Shown here: positions 47,101-58,865 of the stretch, piece by piece
Numbering within the stretch: the stretch's first letter is position 1
How the letters are laid out: every line of letters begins with the position of its first letter
NCBI RefSeq assembly: GCF_000208745.1
Contig: NC_030852.1
Coordinates: 34,208,159 to 34,272,158, forward strand
Origin: Theobroma cacao
Taxonomy: Eukaryota; Streptophyta; Magnoliopsida; Malvales; Malvaceae
Length of the DNA: 64,000 bases
Direction: 5' to 3'
Position numbers and translations under genes: made by a program
The notes under the pieces: generated by a model
Seen by the model: only the letters and a program-made list of their open reading frames with translations
Database searches by the model: none
Told to the model about the DNA's origin: nothing

Positions 47101-50100
47101 AAAGAAAACAAAAAGGCCAAGAAAAACACCAGGAAAATTAGATGACTTGTCAAAAAAAAAACAAAAATAAAATAGAAAAAGACACAAATGCAAGTTGCTA
47201 GGCCTTACTGTCACTGCAGTTGTTGGGAACCCCATATCAGAATCATATACAACAAGATCATGCAACAAAACCAAACACTCACACATTAAAAAAGGATGTC
47301 AAATTTAAATATAATGAGAGGAAACTGATCCATGCACCCATTTACACATTTCTATTAGATACAACAAAAACTTGCCTGTGTAGAAGTTGTCCATCTGTCA
47401 AAAGGAAAAAGGGGGGACAAGTTAACACAGCTTAGCAGCAAAAACTTTTGAGAGCTAAAGTGCTAGCGAGAACTCAAAGAAAAGGCCAATAATAAAGGAG
47501 ATAATTTAAGACCTTAATATAAGAATGCGGCCTAACAGGATGAGCCATGGGACCAGCATCCTGAACAATTGGGAAACAGAGGTAAGTCAGCACTCAAGCA
47601 TGTCACATACGAAGGATATATTTGCAGATTTTCAGAGTAGTTGCAACACAATTGCTCGTATAACTGGATATGAGGTCAATATCAAGTCATGCAACAAACA
47701 TAAAGAACCTGTGGGAATTGATAATTTCGGAGCTTTGAAACATCAGCAATCCGCTTTACTGTACGGCTTCCCATGTCAGATGAAAATTCCTACCAACGAC
47801 ACAAGATTACTTACAACCTTGGCAACACAAGCATGTTGCAATTAGGCTACATTTACCCCCTTGGCAACTGAAGCATCATACCTGATCACGGAAAACAGTG
47901 AGACCCTCCTTCAAGCTGAGCTGGAACCAGTCTCGGCATGTAACTCTGCAAAACAAAATTAAAACATAGATGTTAAACATCATGCCAATGATCAAGAACA
48001 CATCTAAGACAGATCAATACTCAAAAAACAAATCACAAAACAGAAAGGAACAACAACAAAGAATGTAATTCTAGAATAAACAATGAGCCTAAATGGGATA
48101 TCAACCAACCTATTGCCAGTCCAGTTGTGAAAGTACTGCATGACAGCAAGAAATAAAATCAAGTAAAATCATATAAGATACATCTAAAACAAATGTGTGA
48201 CAAGGCATTTTCTATTGATATCCATAACAAACCTCATGACCAATAACACCCAAAATTGCAGCATAATCAGCATCTGAAGCAGTTTCCGGAGAAGCCAAAA
48301 CAAGCTTTGAATTGAAAATCTAAGGTGCACAACAGAAACATATTTTCAACAAGATGGAACAGTAAAATATTTGATATAGATGACCAGATAAGCCAGAAGA
48401 CATACATTCAGACTCTTGTTTTCCATGGCTCCCCTACATCAGAAAAACAACAAAAAGTATTAACATTGACAGATATAAACACTATAAAATAAACCAGGAA
48501 AAAAGTAAAGGATAGCACATGTATATCAAATGTTTGATTTCTATCATAGAGAGAATACATCTTACATGTTAAAATCAGGAACAGCGACAATATTGAAGAG
48601 ATCCAGGTCATACTCAAGACCAAAAACCTATGAAATAATAAGATTTAGAACTATAGAAATGAAATCATCTCAATACCACAATAAAAACCATCTAAGGATA
48701 TAAAGACTCACATCTTCATCCCACTTCATAGCTGCTTTAAGTGAATACATGGCATGTGCAGTCTTGGGTACATCTTGTGCTGGGGTCCAGATCCTTAGGG
48801 ACACTTGTCGGCCAGAGCGGGTAACAAATATGTCATCTCTGCTCTCCAATTGGCCAGCTACTAAGGCAAACAAGTAACATGGCTTCTTAAAGGGATCCTC
48901 CCATACAGCATAATGCTTGCCACCCTGCAATGGATCCAGAAAAAAAACAATGAACAACAGCAACAATTAAACAATAAGAGACTGCCATAATAAGTGAAGC
49001 TTGCCTCTAAGGCTCCTTGCTCTATGAGATTTCCATTAGATAACAGTACTGGGTACAATGACTTATCAGCTTCAATACGGCATGTGTACTTTGCCATTAT
49101 ATCAGGACGGTCCTGTTAGCAAATTAAACATGTCAATAAGATATAAAACAGATTTAAGCATCAAAATGAAAATAATTAAAGGCAATATATGTTTCAACAT
49201 CTTAACCTGATAAAATGTAATTTTTCGGAAACCCTCTGCTTCACATTGTGTACAGAAATTCCCAGATGACTTGTAAAGCCCCTAGAGTAAGAGAAATAAA
49301 TTTATAACATGGTTGTTAGGGAAAAATATTGTACATTATGGAACCAAAATAATAACAATGTTTCACCTCTAATGATGTGTTCTTCTGAGGGTGTATCTCA
49401 GTATCAATTTCCAAAGTGAATTTACCACTTGGTGGTGATGGAAGTGTCAAACGGCGTGGGTCTAAGTAATAATCTCCCTCCTGCAAATGACAAAATAAAC
49501 ATATTGCTGTAAATCATTGAGAAACGAAAACCAAATTTCCAAGACAAAATAAAAACAGTACAGCTTACATATCATGTTAAAACATTATAGCTTCAGAACC
49601 ACATTCAGTAATTATGGAACCAAGCCTACTTTGAGAAAGTTACAATATATGGTATACCTTCAGTTCCTTGCCATTGACCTTGATCGATATTAGCTTTAGA
49701 TCCACCCCATCCAGTACCAATGGAGAAGAAGAACCTGTTGTACAAGATACATTAGTATACAATAAAAGAATCATGACAAGAAGGAATTTTCAAACATAAA
49801 ACTTGAGCACTGGATTCTCATGGAAGAAGAATGCAGAGCCAAGATGTAAATTACCCCATAGAAAAAACAATACTTTGTGCCAACAGCGTCAAAACCAGAG
49901 ACATGGTCCAATAATGATGGTGTCATATATTAGAAGCAAAGAATAATAAAAACAATACCTTCAACCCTAGGGAACACAGTTATTTTTGAAGCAACAATTG
50001 TTTTCTCCTCACCCAGTGAAAATTTCAAATCCACCTGAAATGCCATTTTCATAAGTAAAAGGGAGCACAAGCCAAAGCCACATAAAAAGGTTCAGAGTCC

Positions 50101-51138
50101 TAGCTGACGCATACTCCAATTTAATTAATTGCAATATATACCGTATCAAAGTAGTAGTCAGGAGACTTGTAGTCCTTCAGAAAGATTTCTTTAGGTGTGT
50201 CCATTTTGGATTCTTCAACTTGCTTAGGTAAAGGTTCTGTCGCAACTGAACAAAGCAGCCTTCTGCTAGTTTGCCTTGCCCTCTGAAACAATTTAGCCAA
50301 ATCCACAAGAGACAAATCATAATCCATGAAAGAGACATCCATGTAAACTTTGACAATAGTATATACTACTTACAGGCCTTCATATATATGCCTGCATGTA
50401 AATATGTGTCAATACTCAATAGAATAAAGCCAAAATGGTTAAATACAAAGCATGGCAACTTACATATGGTGAAGAATGTGGAAACCTGTAATTCCTTCTA
50501 CCAGTGGCCTAAACCAAAAAATAAAAAACACAAAGGATTAAAAAAGAGAATTTCAAGCTAGAAATGCATAATGCCAAGATAAAAAATTATCATTCCAAAA
50601 AAAAGGGATCCTCGTACACTCTATATTAGTGAATTAACAAAATGCACACACCTCTAAAATAGAGAAGCACCTATACCAAGAGATATTCTTCACTGAACTT
50701 TGAAAGGAACTAACACTACTTTTAGCCTGAAGCTGCAGAATAAGTAAACAGTCAGGGAGAAAAATACTTGAAACAATCCATCCTACCAAAATTAGCATTT
50801 CACAATCACCCTTCAACTTGCCAGAAATAGACTATCTATGTACGTATGTGCATGCATAATTGCATAATCAGAAGCAAAGGTGTAAAGAAACTGTAAAATA
50901 TATACAATCTCCTATAAGCTACCCACAAAAATACCAATCCAAATGCAATTTAATACGTTATAATGAATTCAAAACCAAGACTTTCAACGGCAAACAACTG
51001 GAATCCATATAAGCAAACAAAGAGGTATTCTTAAAAGAGAAATGGGGATTGGATAATCACAGGAGCAGAAGAGATCAAACCCAAAAGACTGGTCCTTGCC
51101 AAACACGAACTTTTGCAAGGAAGAATCAACCGAGCCAT
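44105..51138 (-). CDS. M1-family (PepN-type) zinc aminopeptidase, MPA1-like
   Basis: The product is a gluzincin aminopeptidase releasing N-terminal residues; the closest known plant relative is Arabidopsis At1g63770 (MPA1). There are 33 coding exons and 981 residues. Exons, from the 3' end: 44105-44185, 44273-44344, 44496-44612, 44732-44842, 44932-45107, 45190-45271, 45393-45539, 45680-45818, 45904-46052, 46287-46470, 46558-46638, 46717-46826, 46925-46981, 47082-47093, 47209-47213, 47376-47394, 47513-47560, 47709-47789, 47882-47945, 48110-48135, 48233-48319, 48406-48433, 48566-48627, 48712-48924, 49005-49112, 49207-49281, 49367-49480, 49658-49734, 49959-50034, 50142-50282, 50464-50508, 50652-50732, 51061-51138. 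The basic, Ser-rich N-terminus (about 70 residues) looks like an organelle transit peptide. GAMEN is at 358-362, zinc motif HEYFH at 394-398, third ligand E417, catalytic Tyr478 in VYEKG. Three introns use GC donors. A 5' UTR intron is likely (51158-51488). Confidence 0.95.
47082..47394 (-). other. microexon cluster (19, 5 and 12 nt) of the aminopeptidase
   Basis: Three successive tiny exons encode MDNFYT-VT-VYEK: 47376-47394 (19 nt), 47209-47213 (5 nt, TGACA between CTGCAG and GTAAGG) and 47082-47093 (12 nt, VYEK). Omitting the 5-nt exon joins ACAG to GTTTATGAA, which reads into TGA, so it is needed for the frame. The upstream intron has a GC donor (ACAG|GCAAGT). Confidence 0.88.
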
Positions 51139-52294
51139 TCAACATCAACAATACCCCCTATATTTAATAAACTACACTGTTTCACTATGAGATAAAATAA
51201 TCAAAAGAGTTTCTACTTTGAATAAAATAAAAGATACCCAGAAATGGCAAAAAACCCTAAATCGGTGATAACCCACAAGAGGAAAACAGAGCACTGAAAC
51301 AGAGTCACACACGACAGGGGAGGGTTCTTATGTAAAAAAGGATACATGGATAAAACAAAATTATGGACAAGAAAATTCAAGAAAAAAATGTAAATAAATA
51401 ATAAAATAAGGATAGTTTCTGGGGAATACATGCTTTAAAAAGTAGACTTATATTAAATTTTGAAGGAAATAGATTGCAATGATTTTACCTATTTGATGAT
51501 CAGATGAAGAGGAAAACAGAGGATTTCTGGAACTGAAAAATGCCGGATAGAGCCAAAGGACGGTGACCCACACACACAAGATATTTAGTTTTTGGTTTCA
51601 AAAAAAATAATCATGATAGTTGAAAAATATACGTGTAATTCTCTTATTGGTCAATAACGGTCAAGTGCTGTTAGAAATTTTTTTTAATTAAGAGGATCTG
51701 TCGCTGTCGATTTTCATTTTGGGTTTGTTAAGATTCGATGCTAAGAAAACTGACTGTTCCTTTCTCGATAAACGATCCTTTTTAATGGGCCTTAAACGGG
51801 TTTGCACTTTGGGCCCAAAATTGAGATGGACATGACATGAGGTGTTTTTATTGGGCTTAGATTGTTGGGCTTTGCGTTAAGATCATAATATTTTTCAAAA
51901 AAGTAGAGAAACGAAGATTTGATTTTTACTTTTTAAACAGTAATGATTTATTAATCAATAAATTAAATATTCAAATATAACTCATGTACTACTTAATAAA
52001 TAAAAATTGATAATATATTTATAAAAATTTGAGAAAACAAAGAAAAAGGGGAGATGGTGATGGGGAAGGAGAAAGGAAAGGAGTTAGGCTTTCCTTTTCA
52101 GGAAATTGGCAGGTTGGGAATGCAATGGTTGAAAGGGGCGTGTGTTTCGTCAGTGTTGGCGTGTGGTGTTACTACTTTCATACATTTGTACGGTTTCTGA
52201 ACTGAGCCCACTTTTGTCAGAAAGTGAATATCAGAAGAATAAAGATCCATCAAGATTCTTTTAATCATTTAAAACAAAATTTGCTACTAAAGAG
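51139..52294. other. aminopeptidase 5' UTR, leader intron and promoter
   Basis: A leader intron is supported on the minus strand from donor AG|GTAAAA at 51488 to acceptor TATAG at about 51158. Upstream of about 51560 the DNA is AT-rich promoter/intergenic sequence shared with the tRNA flank. No other gene was seen. Confidence 0.55.
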
Positions 52295-52299
52295 AAAAA
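52295..52299 (-). terminator. Pol III terminator of tRNA-Thr
   Basis: A run of five T (sense strand) begins about 9 nt after the tRNA 3' end, as expected for RNA polymerase III termination. Confidence 0.75.
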
Positions 52300-52307
52300 G
52301 TCCAGTA

Positions 52308-52379
52308 TGCCCCCACGCAGGATCGAACTACGGACCTTCAGTTTACAAGACTGACGCTCTACCACTGAGCTATAGGGGC
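52308..52379 (-). tRNA. tRNA-Thr(UGU), nuclear
   Basis: This 72-nt gene folds as a full cloverleaf. The acceptor stem GCCCCTA pairs with TGGGGGC, followed by discriminator A. The D-arm contains AGCTCAGTGGTAGAGC (A box). The anticodon arm is TCAGT-CTTGTAA-ACTGA, giving anticodon TGT. The T-arm contains GTTCGATCC (B box). No intron and no encoded CCA, as in nuclear tRNA genes; it is unlike plastid trnT-UGU. A T5 terminator follows. Confidence 0.96.
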
Positions 52380-53148
52380 ATGTCTGCTTGCATTGTAAAC
52401 CCTCATCATGCAATTTTTCACTTAGTTTCATCTATGTACACCACATAATCTCATACATTACTATCTTAAGTGTAAGCATTAGGAAGGTAGAATGATGGGT
52501 CAAAGGATAAATATTGTAAAGACCCACATGCAAACAAATGCAGGGACATAGTTTCTTCCCCAACGCCAACCATTTGCCAGTCTCATCAAAAGCTCACAAA
52601 AAGAATATATGTCAAAGTCTGGTTCTCAGTCTGCCTAATGACTCATCATATCAGATTGACCGAACGAATCAACTCTTGTATAACAATCAAATGCCACGCT
52701 AGTGGTTTTTCACCCTCGCATAAGTAAAGAAAGACGTGGGGGATATGAATTCCCTTGGCAGCCATCACACGGTTGAATTCTAAACACAATTCAATGCACA
52801 GTCAGATAAGATTTCCATTGGCAGCTGCAGCTGGAAAACGTGAGAAGATTTCAAAGATCACCTCAATCAAGGTGTTAATGCAAGTGTCGACAAGGGCATT
52901 CGCAGGTGTAAAGTTCAATTCATGCATGCACGCACACGATTAAGCAAACAGCTTCTTAGTCTCCAATAGTGGATGAATATTTGAAATATTAAACAACAGT
53001 TGGTTAATTTACACAACATCCATGGAAATAAAGACAGAGGGGCAGGAATTTTTCCATATACCCCCAGTTTTGCCGAGTTCAAATTTTCCTGGAGCTGAAT
53101 ATCATGTACAACACAGACAATTTTTTTCTAGGGAGGCATATTATGTGC
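52380..53148. other. spacer between tRNA-Thr and E2 gene
   Basis: The right part should be the 3' UTR of the minus-strand ubiquitin-conjugating enzyme gene. Small ORFs here are not recognisable. Confidence 0.5.
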
Positions 53149-55950
53149 CTAAGGATCAGGTTTTCCAGCAATTTCCTCATCATCGGAGGCAGCATATTCA
53201 TCTTCACTCAGCTCTTCATCACTGGACTTCTCTTCTGGCGCTGCTCCAACATCTTCTGGCTTGGCATATTTCTCACAATATTCTGGGAAATGGAAAATGT
53301 CATAAGCATTGCAATGATTGCATCCTTAAAACGACATTCAAAGGAGCAAAAGCAATCAAGTTGCTGCAGAAGTAAAATTGCAGATCACACTTTGAAAGAA
53401 CAATAATTGCAATTCCCCTAAACCTCTTTGCATCTTGTCATGGATGATAAAATTGGTATGCCACAACTTATTACAAGTGAGCTGAATTGATAACCCTTTT
53501 AGGAAAATATATTAAAGAACTGAGAAAGTAGGTGAGATGGTATAGCCACAACAAATAGATCAAGTGGGTACTGGCAGCTACTATTTATCTTATTTTGACT
53601 CAAAATGGCCTACTTTTAAAGCTGCAACCTCCCCTTTCTAGCTACAGACACAAAAACTTCTGAACTCCACCATACTCTCTAATCCCACATCAAAACAGTA
53701 GCCAAATTGCAAACAAAGGACTGCCAATGACAATAGATAACAAGCTTCGGATTCAGGTCTCTTTTAAGTATTGGTCAAACAGTTTATAAGATTGCAACAG
53801 AATAAAATAGATATCTCCAAGCTCTTAAGGTGTAATTCTCCTTGACTGATAAGTTGAATTAACGTTTGATTGAATCCTCCCAAGTCGTCTTATTCTTGCC
53901 ACTATAAATAAATTTACAGTAACTTTAGTACTCTATGTCATCTATGTCGTACAATAACACCTCTGCAAAGAAACTCACAATAAAGTCTTCCTCAAGCAGT
54001 AGATGAAATTACAAACAAGGAATGATTTCTGAAACACTCAAGATGTGTTAAAACGAATCAAAGACTTTCCAGTTTCAAAGTTCTTGAAGTCACATTATGC
54101 ACCATATCCACCTATTCCTCCAAGCTTGCAAAAGATATAGTAAAAAATTTTTCATATGGTCACAAATGAGTAAACATATTCCACTTGATTTCAATATACA
54201 TGACTATTCTAAAGTGAAATTGCAAAGTGACATACAAAAAAAGCACCAAATAGAAACAGAATTTGCCTGGACTTATAGCAAGGACATCAAAAATTGAAAA
54301 GAAAAGCAAATGATCCACCAATATCCCCCTCAAATAGTATGGACAGAAAAAAAAAGGTGCAAATGTGTAGAAACACAAATAAGTAAAAGCTCTGAATGCA
54401 GAACAAAGAAATGTTCGTATAGGGCAAGCAATTTTCAAACATCGAGGACTACAAACATTATATATACAATTTCATGCTCCTTACACCTGAGATTTATGAT
54501 CTCATGTAATTGCTTTTAAAAAATTGGTGGTCAAGAAAACTTATTGTAAGCTCACACTGTCTGACTTTCACTTAATTGGCTTTAGAAAAGCAAGAAATTC
54601 AAATAAATACCTTAACTTTTGAGCTGGGCATTCTTAAGAGAAAAGCAATACATACATAGAATATAAAAGCTTATGCAGAAATGCTACCTTTCACTCTTTG
54701 TTCATAGGCGGTACGATCGCGCATCATAAGAGCAGCGGCTTCTCCATTCAATGGATCTGATGGGTTGGGATACAAAAGAAGTTGAGGAAGGAACACTTCA
54801 AACACATTTACCAGGTCTGAAATTCAACATTAGGGGAAAAACAACAATTTAAATTGATTATCAAGTTCCAAAAGTAACAGCAGCAACTTTAAAACAAGAA
54901 AGAATGAGGAAAACAAACAATGTGCTAGGTTTACCAAACATGGGGCTCCAAGTCTGATTGATGACATCCAAACAAACTGAGCCAGACCTGAAACTCAGAG
55001 TACAAAGTTATTTCAATTAATAATAATAGAGCATTTATGCGTAAAACCAATGACTCTTTCTATATTACCTAATACAAGTTAACATTACCACTAAGACAAA
55101 GCTAAAGCAGTGAAATTTAGAATTTTCCAACATCCACAAACTTACATTTCATCAACATTTGGGTGGTATATCTTGTTTACAAAACCAATTGATGGAGATT
55201 TATAAGGATAAGCATCTGGGAGCTCCACCCTTATCTTCCACACACCTCCATGATAAGGACCTGTCATATTCCATATAAGATTATCTGTGAGAAAAAGAAA
55301 ACAACCGTACTTTCCTGGTTCTTGTCTAAAAATACCCAGAAGCAAAATCTACCAAGAAAGCCTATCCTCATTCAGAAAATTCAATGAACTAAATAAATAA
55401 TAAATAAAAAAAGTGGAGCTCAGATAAGAACAAATTATTAAAATAGATTCCACTTTAGATTGATTTGGCCAACAAGAACAAATATAGATATTAATCTTCA
55501 AGAATCAAAATCATCAAAAGAGAAAACTCAATCACAATTAGCATATGGTCAACATAGTTCCAGGGGGAAAAAAATGAACTTTTGAAAAGAATTAAAGAAA
55601 CCCGGAAAGGGAACATAAAAGAAAATTTCATTTTGAGCTGAAGTAAAGAGATAGATCATAGAAATGAATGAAAAAACTGAAGAAGAAGAGGGTAAAGAAG
55701 GGATTTTTACTTTCTTTTGGTCCATTGAATTCAACATAAAATTCTTGCATGCCATCATTGATCATCTCCACCTTGTAGTCACTCATCATCCTAGTGAAAA
55801 TCAATCCAACCAAAAACCAAAAAAATAAAATAAAAATCAAATTTTACAGAAACAAAGATAAAGATAAATAATTTTTCCCAGAAACAAAAAAAAAGAGTAA
55901 ATTTACAGTTTCATCAAGTCCATCTCTCGGCGTTTGCTTGGGGAAGACAT
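53149..55950 (-). CDS. ubiquitin-conjugating enzyme E2, UBC4/5/6 group
   Basis: The product is an E2 that accepts ubiquitin from E1 on a cysteine and passes it on through E3 ligases. Six exons (55907-55950, 55711-55790, 55146-55260, 54935-54987, 54688-54816, 53149-53282) give 184 residues, normal for this group. The protein begins [16 protein letters not shown]. The UBC core includes [23 protein letters not shown] and the HPN motif in [10 protein letters not shown]; the active-site Cys85 is in [13 protein letters not shown]. The acidic C-terminal tail ([21 protein letters not shown]) is typical of the Arabidopsis UBC4/5/6 type and its human UBE2H counterpart. Introns are GT-AG; the last (53283-54687) is the largest. 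A (TA)n tract lies about 145 bp upstream of the ATG and may serve as the TATA element. Intact. Confidence 0.95.
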
Positions 55951-58865
55951 TCTTTTTTTGCTTTTTCCTTTTTTTTTTTTCTTCCTTCTGTTTGGGTTTT
56001 TGGAGAAAGGAAAAAGAGAAGAGAAATAAGATGTCTTCACAAAGAAAAGCAACCCCAAAAGTAGTTCGGACACTAATGAGTGAATCCAGGAGTTTATATA
56101 TATATATATATATATAGGTGTGTGCACTCACCGCAGTAATTTTTATTTCAAATCCAGTAACTTACTCATTTCTACCATGGAAAGACAGTAAATTTTGCTT
56201 AGATTTTTAACTTTTAATGGTATGATATTATTATTATTTTATTAGTTGTATTTTGTGTGTATTGTACTTGTCCAATATCTATAAATATGTACGGTGGTTC
56301 CACATTAATCTTCTTGCTTAATTAAGAAAAATAAATAAACGAAGATGTTTTTGTTTTATGTGGCAAATTACAGAGAATCTAAACTGTATTAGTTAGTAAA
56401 CAACTAGGTCAGCATAACATAAATAAAAGTAAAAACTAATTAAAAAAACATGACGTGGAATATCAAAGTAAACAGCAACCGTTTGATGGGACAATGCTAA
56501 ATTTTAAAAGATGGATGGACGGTAAATTTAATAAACTAAGAATAGTTGCAACATATTGTTAGCTAAAAAAAGAAAGTGAAGCTTCAAATAAGACTACGAT
56601 TGGCATTTAAGTTTCGACCATGGAATGGAATTACATTTATTTTATATTGTGATGTTCGATATTTTGATCACGAAAAATATGATGTTAATATTATGTCATT
56701 AAAATTACGATAAAAAATATTAAACAATAAAGATGAAGTGTAAGTATAAATTTAATTCAAGTGTTTTTTTTTTCTTTAAAAAGTAATTATAATAATTTCG
56801 TTATTAAGAAGTGATTTACAAAAAATTACCCAAATACGATAAATGACACAAAACAACCCATTCACGATTAAAACCCTGAAAAATCCAATTACAATGAAAT
56901 CACACGACCAGTTGTTATCTTAATGTAATGAAAGAAATACAATGTTACTGTTTTTGTTTATACTGCCCTCATTGGTTGTGAAGATTTCCTTTGACAAAAG
57001 CAATAGGCCTTTGATGCAAATCTTTGACAAAATCATTGTAAAAAGGGGGGGAAAAAAAGGGTAATGGCCTGCCTGCCAAAGCCATTTTAACCCCCAAAAA
57101 AAACAAAGAATGATCAGGAGATCTTATTCGAAGAAGGGCGGCCTCCAGCTAATTCTCCATTACTGCTTCTCAGACACAACACACGGTTTTGTTACAAAAA
57201 GGGGGAAGTAAAGTAGGATGTGGACTTGGAATTGAAACGTGTATATTCAAACCTCCTGTTGTTGTTTAAACTCACCCATCATGTCTCTCACCTTACACTG
57301 TATCTCCTCTATGTCTTGTTGCATTCATTTGTTTGTTATGATTATTGGACAAATGGTTTTAGAGTTTCAGATTGGGTTATGAACATGCATTTCCAATAAA
57401 TTATGGGGAATATCAAAGAACTTGTTAGCTTGGGGTATTAACTAATTATTCATGAATTATTAATTAAGATTAAGATTAAGATGATGAAGGAAAGAAAGAA
57501 ACATTATCGATTGCAGCACCGAGATTCAATATTGCTTGTTCTTATTACCTTCTTTTCTTTTCTTTTTTAATCTGTTGCTTGCCTCTTTTGCTGCCATCAA
57601 AACAGTTCAGAGAAATTATTATTATTATTATCATTTTAGAATTTTCATTGTTTTGATTATTCATTATCACCTGCTGATCCCACTCAGCACGCTATCTCCT
57701 TGTAATCTGTGTATGTGCTTCCTTCGGAGCTGCGACTCTACCGACTGCCTGCCATCTACATCTCTCCCTTTTAATTTATTTGTTTCTTTTCCTCTTGTTC
57801 TCACACTTCTTCACTGCAATAGTTTATCCGTAGACAGTAGGAAAAAGAAAATGGCATTCCTTATATTCATACCCTAGAAAGATAGATAAGCCAATGAATC
57901 TTGCAAGTTCTTTACTTAGCCTTCTTTTGTTCTTAAGAAGGATTTTCTTTATATCGTACAGTATTGCCAAGTTTCTCTACTTTTCACTTTCCGACCAAGT
58001 AAGGAAAAAGGTGACATGGGATGAGACATGGAAGTTATATGTCCTGTTATTCCTTTAGGATCAACCCTGATAAAGAGTGTACTCGGAAAAGCTAATTGAA
58101 TGGTCATGTCTGCTTCAGAAACTCGCACACATAGTTGGAATGGAATAAGGGTTCTCACTTCTGCACTGATATACTCAAATGAACTTCCATAGCAAGCCCT
58201 CTGCAAGTATAGTTTTCACCTACAAACAAAGGTTCAGTAATAAAGGTGGAAATGCTATAATTTGCATAGATTTGGTTTTCAATGTTAGTCTACAAAAGAA
58301 TATTATAACTGCATACAAAAGAGAATTCAGGAGCAGAAACTGTTTGTGATGATTTTCAACCAAAACTGCAGGCAAATTAAACATAAATGCAGCAGCATAG
58401 GTGGGAGAAGAGAATTACTTATGCAACCTTGACAAACAAATGAATGAATTCATTAGGGCAAGTGCCATGTAAAGAGAACATTTAAAAGAAAAATGAAAGT
58501 TAAAATTGGAGAAGCAGAAGCTGCATCTTTCACTCCCGCTTCCATATTCCTCCGTCCAAGGTTGGTACTTGAAATAATATAACTCTATTCAGGGATGCAA
58601 AGGCAAATTATAAAGCTTCTGAAACAGGTACTGTACATTAGTACATTTGGTAAATTCCTTGACCAGAGTCAATGAACCAAGCCAGGTCCAAATTCCACCC
58701 TGGCACATTTCAAAACTGCATCATTGCTTTCGTTACCCTATCCCATGGAGATTTTGAGGGACCTGATTGATGCTGTATGGTAAATACAAAAGTAAAGGAA
58801 AAAAGAAAATTGTAAAGTTCAACAATTGATTCAAACACAGTGGTTCAATGTAATAACTCTTCATC
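55951..58865. other. intergenic: E2 promoter and ARID gene 3' region
   Basis: The left end holds the E2 leader and the (TA)n tract. AT-rich DNA occupies 56200-56900. A plus-strand 113-codon ORF at 57536-57877 and a minus-strand ORF at 57949-58206 have no recognised family. The last few hundred bases before 58866 are probably the 3' UTR of the ARID gene. Confidence 0.5.
56095..56116. repeat. (TA)n microsatellite at the E2 gene promoter
   Basis: Eleven TA units lie about 145 bp upstream of the E2 start codon and are the only TATA-like element near the expected transcription start. Confidence 0.85.

Noticed and set aside
52224..52448. 74-codon plus-strand ORF overlapping the tRNA
   Set aside because: It is the reverse complement of tRNA-Thr plus flank, a common false ORF.
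57536..57877. 113-codon plus-strand ORF
   Set aside because: Hydrophobic, T-rich low-complexity translation in AT-rich intergenic DNA, with no family resemblance or flanking exons.
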